From an uncultured Methanobrevibacter sp. (GTDB taxonomy: Archaea > Methanobacteriota > Methanobacteria > Methanobacteriales > Methanobacteriaceae): 7,687 nt of DNA. Location: positions 1-7,687 of the forward strand of contig CADBMS010000222.1 in the NCBI GenBank assembly GCA_902795935.1. Reading direction: 5' to 3'. The translations under genes were made by a program, and so were the position numbers. Positions 6,456 through 7,687 of this stretch are shown here, in pieces. Numbering within the stretch: the stretch's first letter is position 1; every line of letters begins with the position of its first letter. Under the pieces are notes generated by a model. That model ran no database searches. It was not told where the DNA came from and saw only the letters and a program-made list of their open reading frames with translations.

Positions 6456-6863
6456 TTATTCTTCTAGACGTCTACACATTTTCACTACAGCTTCTACTGC
6501 ACGTTTACCATATTCTACACGTTGATGTGCTTCTAATCTGGTCATACCGGGTCCAGATATTCCAAGACCTACTGGTTTATCATATTCTAATGCTAAATCA
6601 GCAATTTTTCTTGATGCATGTTGAACAACAATATCATCATGGTCTGTTGCACCTTCAATAACAGCACCAATAGTTATCACTGCATCGATTTCATCATCTT
6701 TTAAAAGTTTTTTTATAGCTAATGGCATATCAAATACACCAGGAACTGTAATTATTTTTGTTATTTCAGAATCTAATACTTTAGCATGTTCTTTTGCTAA
6801 TCCTAACATCATACTAGTTATATCATAGTTAAATTCAGCTACTACTGCCCCTATTCTTATCAT
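6456..6863 (-). CDS. ribH: 6,7-dimethyl-8-ribityllumazine synthase
   Basis: This is a 135-residue lumazine synthase of archaeal length. It joins 5-amino-6-ribitylaminouracil with 3,4-dihydroxy-2-butanone 4-phosphate, the penultimate step of riboflavin synthesis. Motifs seen are AEFNYDIT (9-16, substrate aromatic Phe11), TVPGVFDMPLA (39-49) and GAVIEGATDHDDIV (66-79), with His75 at the place of the catalytic His of B. subtilis RibH. GISGPGMTRLEA (101-112) and RAVEAVVKM (121-129) follow. The GAVIxGATxHxD motif separates it from the related archaeal riboflavin synthase RibC, which has a different sequence there. The start is supported by AAGGAGG at 6874-6880, ten bases before the ATG. A 27-codon membrane ORF ends 55 bases upstream on the same strand and may share its transcript. 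In methanogens the same ribityl precursor also feeds coenzyme F420. Confidence 0.95.
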   Translation of the reverse strand: MIRIGAVVAEFNYDITSMMLGLAKEHAKVLDSEITKIITVPGVFDMPLAIKKLLKDDEIDAVITIGAVIEGATDHDDIVVQHASRKIADLALEYDKPVGLGISGPGMTRLEAHQRVEYGKRAVEAVVKMCRRLEE

Positions 6864-6918
6864 ATTAAATGGGCCTCCTTTTTTACTATTAATAATTATT
6901 TACTTTAATTTTATTTAA

Positions 6919-7002
6919 TTAAATATATAATAATGCATATGCTGCAGTACTTGCAACCATAATGAATATTATAAATAATGCCACTATTTTAGCCATATCC
7001 AT
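6919..7002 (-). CDS. Putative 27-residue single-helix membrane protein
   Basis: The small ORF reads MDMAKIVALFIIFIM then VASTAAYALLYI, ending with TAA. It is almost entirely one membrane helix (about residues 5-26), with a short N-terminus carrying D and K. GGGAG at 7015-7019 is 12 bases before the first ATG, longer than ideal; the second ATG (residue 3) would be 18 bases away. It is followed 55 bases later by ribH on the same strand, so both could share a transcript. Against it being real is its length: a short hydrophobic frame can arise by chance in AT-rich DNA. For it are the uninterrupted hydrophobic stretch, the binding site and the position. I do not recognise a family. Confidence 0.5.
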   Translation of the reverse strand: MDMAKIVALFIIFIMVASTAAYALLYI

Positions 7003-7045
7003 AATCTATCATTACTCCCAAAAGTTTTTATTATATTTACTAAGA

Positions 7046-7069
7046 TTCATATTAATATTTTAATATGAA
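7046..7069. promoter_or_regulatory. Perfect 10-bp inverted repeat upstream of the small ORF and ribH
   Basis: TTCATATTAA and its exact complement flank the four bases TATT. The site is centred about 55 bases upstream of the small ORF start on the minus strand, near where a promoter or early leader would lie. It could be a repressor site or an RNA hairpin. Flavin genes in several archaea are controlled by the regulator RbkR through palindromic sites, but I cannot say that this is one. Confidence 0.4.
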
Positions 7070-7271
7070 ATTTTATTAGTAGAAACTATATTTATTATGT
7101 TAAATTAATAATGCTTTAAATCTTTTTACCTTTTTTTATCTGCAAGAATTATTATTACATCAATAATTGTTAGATAAATCATAATATCTCATATTGTGCT
7201 TTATTTTTAAATCTAATCAATAAGAATTACAAAAAATTAAGATATTATGAGTAAATTAATTTAGCATATAT

Positions 7272-7287
7272 TTTGAATATATTCAAA
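7272..7287. repeat. 16-base perfect palindrome upstream of the surface protein gene
   Basis: TTTGAATATATTCAAA is its own complement. It lies about 130 bases before the start codon of the secreted protein gene, upstream of the likely TATA box. It is a candidate operator. Confidence 0.35.
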
Positions 7288-7359
7288 CTAATTTTCGATA
7301 TTTTAGAATATTGTATATCAATAACTTATTTTTCATCGATATTAAATTCAATTAACAAT

Positions 7360-7369
7360 AAATTATATT
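7360..7369 (+). promoter_or_regulatory. Candidate TATA box for the surface protein gene
   Basis: AAATTATATT would place the transcript start near 7390 and leave a leader of about 25-30 bases to the ATG at 7419. Other AT-rich matches lie nearby, so the exact site is uncertain. Confidence 0.3.
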
Positions 7370-7418
7370 ATTATGATTTAACCTAAAATTATAATTGATT
7401 AATTTTTTGGAGGTGTTT

Positions 7419-7687
7419 ATGATAAATAAAATGAACAAAAAAATATTATTTTGTCTAATTTTATTAGTAGTATTATCGATTTCAGCGGTTTCTGCAGCAG
7501 ATAATTCAACAGATGCTGAAATAGTTGCAGCAGACAGTACAGTGAATACTAATACTCAAAATAATCAAGACAACACAGTAAAAAATATTGATTTAGAACA
7601 ATCTGAAAAGAAAAACACAAAAAATGAAAAAAAACTAGGTTCACCAACAGATAAAAATATCTTAAAAGCAGGTGAAGGAACATTAAC
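7419..7687 (+). CDS. Secreted adhesin-like surface protein, N-terminal part only
   Basis: The gene runs off the end of the window; 89 residues are visible. GGAGGTG at 7409-7415 is an excellent ribosome binding site for the ATG at 7419, so the start four codons before the second Met is kept. The protein begins with a signal peptide: NKMNKK, then a hydrophobic core (about 9-25) with likely cleavage after AVSA (residue 26). What follows is a low-complexity, hydrophilic stretch rich in Asn, Thr, Lys, Asp and Gln (28-80), then NILKAGEGTL (80-89). This design, with a polar spacer before the folded part, is typical of the large adhesin-like, often beta-helical, surface proteins of Methanosphaera and Methanobrevibacter. 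The repeat domains that would prove this are beyond the window, so the exact family is inferred. Confidence 0.75.
   Translation, partial: MINKMNKKILFCLILLVVLSISAVSAADNSTDAEIVAADSTVNTNTQNNQDNTVKNIDLEQSEKKNTKNEKKLGSPTDKNILKAGEGTL

Larger units (their letters stand above)
7003..7418. other. Divergent intergenic region before the surface protein gene
   Basis: About 416 bases with no supported gene on either strand. It should hold the minus-strand promoter for the small ORF and ribH, and the plus-strand promoter and leader of the secreted protein gene. A 10-bp hairpin (7046-7069) and a 16-base palindrome (7272-7287) are listed separately. The length is generous for two archaeal promoters. Confidence 0.6.

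Noticed and set aside
6431..6456. 9-bp inverted repeat next to the ribH stop
   Set aside because: It touches the stop codon, is made only of A-T pairs and has no T-run directly after it. The hairpin at 6397-6423 is the better terminator.
7179..7250. 11-base inverted pair (7179-7189 with 7240-7250)
   Set aside because: With a 50-base loop in very AT-rich DNA, a pair of this length is expected about once by chance in a region this size.
7003..7418. CRISPR-like or tandem repeat structure in the AT-rich gap
   Set aside because: No regularly spaced direct repeats were found; the repeated look comes from base composition.

Overview
The window is strongly AT-rich and archaeal. It contains a methanogenesis marker protein 11, a tandem double-domain PurE, an archaeal-type lumazine synthase, a UbiD homologue of the length used by archaea, and the start of a secreted Asn/Thr-rich adhesin-like protein. 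Together these point to a host-associated member of the Methanobacteriales, most likely Methanosphaera or a close Methanobrevibacter relative. The order is an inference from gene content and I regard it as fairly safe. The genus is less certain.

Layout. Positions 1-171 hold a decayed transposase fragment, readable only by switching frame three times. An A-rich stretch without a gene follows, then a small membrane protein gene (472-726, +). A perfect palindrome plus T-run separates it from a convergent two-gene minus-strand unit, purE then ubiD (3117-785). A 479-base AT-rich intergenic region with short palindromes separates purE from a divergent plus-strand gene (3597-5363). That gene encodes a membrane-anchored family 2 glycosyltransferase with a long, repeat-containing, probably extracytoplasmic C-terminal region. 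Convergent to it is a second minus-strand group: a 27-residue single-helix membrane ORF (7002-6919), ribH (6863-6456) and the marker protein 11 gene (6336-5389). A hairpin and a new promoter candidate lie between the last two. The window ends inside a secreted surface protein gene that begins at 7419 (+) with a strong ribosome binding site and a signal peptide.

How the genes fit together. PurE supplies purines, and hence the GTP from which flavins are made. RibH makes the lumazine precursor of riboflavin. The UbiD-type decarboxylase needs prenylated FMN and is probably the anhydromevalonate phosphate decarboxylase of the archaeal isoprenoid pathway. These are linked steps of core metabolism, but apart from purE-ubiD the sequence does not show that they are co-regulated. 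The glycosyltransferase and the adhesin-like protein belong to cell-surface biology.

I did not find a complete undescribed system. The most unusual items are the repeat-bearing C-terminal region fused to the glycosyltransferase, the complementary loss of active-site motifs in the two halves of PurE, and the tiny membrane ORF ahead of ribH with a perfect 10-bp hairpin upstream of it.
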